A stretch of DNA of 5,749 nucleotides from Chloroflexota bacterium (GTDB taxonomy: Bacteria; Chloroflexota; Dehalococcoidia; SZUA-161). Position numbers and translations under genes: made by a program. How positions within the stretch are numbered: position 1 is the stretch's first letter; each line of letters starts with the position of its first letter. The stretch spans positions 1-5,749 of the forward strand of contig DAOUTY010000122.1 of assembly GCA_030668425.1 (NCBI GenBank), in the 5' to 3' direction. Shown here in pieces: positions 5,042-5,749 of the stretch. Below the pieces are notes generated by a model that saw nothing but the letters and a program-made list of their open reading frames with translations, was not told the DNA's origin and did no database searches.

Positions 5042-5749
5042 ATGGCAGATGACAACGGGAAACTGACCAGCAATTTTGGCAAGCCAGTTGAGGATGACCA
5101 AAATACTGTAACTGCGGGCAGCCCTGGTCCCATCCTGATGCAGGATGTCCACCTGCTTGAGAAGCTGGCTCACTTTGACCGCGAGCGAATTCCGGAGCGG
5201 GTAGTACACGCCAAGGGGGCGGGGGCACATGGCTATTTCGAGGTTACCGCAGATGTAGCCAAATACACCAAGGCCAAATTCCTCTCAGAGGTCGGGAAGC
5301 GTACCGATGTCTTTGCTCGCTTCTCAACGGTGGGGGGTGAGAAAGGCTCTGCTGATGCTGAGCGGGATCCTCGCGGATTTGCAGTGAAGTTCTATACAGA
5401 GGACGGCAACTATGACATGGTTGGTAACAACACACCAGTCTTCTTCATCCGTGATCCACTCAAATTTCCCGATTTTATCCACACTCAGAAACGTCACCCA
5501 GATACAAACCTCAAAGATGCTAACATGTTCTGGGACTTTCTATCCCTGACGCCGGAGTCGATACATCAGGTGACTATACTGTTTTCTGACCGTGGCACCC
5601 CCAGGACCTTCCGCAATATGAACGGTTACAGCAGCCATACATTCAAGTGGTACAACGACAAGGGTGATTATTTCTGGGTACAGTATCACTTCAAAACTGA
5701 GCAGGGCATACAGAATTTGAACCGCGAGGAAGCCACTAGACTCAAGGGC
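5042..5749 (+). CDS. Monofunctional haem catalase, N-terminal part
   Basis: The first 236 residues are present and the frame runs off the right edge; full-length small-subunit catalases are about 480-500 residues. It is clearly a typical haem catalase, which breaks hydrogen peroxide into water and oxygen. Visible landmarks are RERIPERVVHAKGAGAHGYF with the distal catalytic His56, FARFSTVGGEKGSADAERD (91-109) with Ser95, the RGFAVKFYTEDGNYD stretch and GNNTPVFFIRDP with the catalytic Asn129. SLTPESIHQVTILFSDRG (168-185) and the MNGYSSHTFKW segment (193-203) follow. The proximal haem-ligand Tyr lies beyond the window. There is no signal peptide, so it is cytoplasmic. It resembles the small-subunit KatA type; clade cannot be fixed from this half. 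A catalase fits an aerobic or aerotolerant host, or an anaerobe with peroxide defence. Confidence 0.96.
   Translation, partial: MADDNGKLTSNFGKPVEDDQNTVTAGSPGPILMQDVHLLEKLAHFDRERIPERVVHAKGAGAHGYFEVTADVAKYTKAKFLSEVGKRTDVFARFSTVGGEKGSADAERDPRGFAVKFYTEDGNYDMVGNNTPVFFIRDPLKFPDFIHTQKRHPDTNLKDANMFWDFLSLTPESIHQVTILFSDRGTPRTFRNMNGYSSHTFKWYNDKGDYFWVQYHFKTEQGIQNLNREEATRLKG

Overview
The window carries six protein genes and no recognisable RNA gene, CRISPR array or insertion sequence. My best guess at the source is an uncultured, moderate-GC bacterium, possibly Chloroflexota (Dehalococcoidia-like). This rests on the general look of the RND-type exporter, SDR and hot-dog thioesterase, and on an intergenic repeat built on GCGAAGCAATC / CTCCTCGCAATGAC motifs that I associate from memory with such genomes. 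No 16S or marker gene is present, so this is a low-confidence inference.

Layout: (1) 3-470, plus strand, is the C-terminal end of an RND/MMPL-type membrane exporter, cut by the window edge. (2) 471-714 is a convergent intergenic region with several inverted repeats, two pairs of which interlock. (3) 715-1185, minus, is a PaaI-like hot-dog acyl-CoA thioesterase. (4) 1186-1300 holds a REP-like dispersed repeat. (5) 1301-2062, minus, is a classical SDR oxidoreductase with a strong Shine-Dalgarno and a good promoter. (6) 2278-3804, minus, is a 14-TM DHA2 (EmrB/QacA) drug-efflux pump with its own promoter and adjoining palindromes. (7) 4058-4636, minus, is a small CTP-dependent polyprenol/phytol/dolichol-kinase-like membrane enzyme. 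(8) 4637-5041 is a divergent intergenic region. (9) 5042 to the end, plus, is the N-terminal part of a haem catalase.

The four minus-strand genes are separated by 115-253 bp and three have their own plausible promoters, so they look like mostly separate transcription units rather than one operon. The shared theme is loose: membrane export (RND, DHA2), lipid or acyl-CoA handling (thioesterase, SDR, prenol kinase) and oxidative-stress defence (catalase). Nothing here is convincing as a new multi-gene system. The most interesting signals are non-coding: a ~48 bp direct repeat found in two intergenic regions 2.6 kb apart, interlocking inverted repeats between convergent genes, and perfect palindromes at the promoters of the efflux pump and the kinase. 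Base composition also changes: one 60-base line in the SDR gene (1561-1620) is about 68% GC by hand count, against about 33% in one kinase line (4441-4500).
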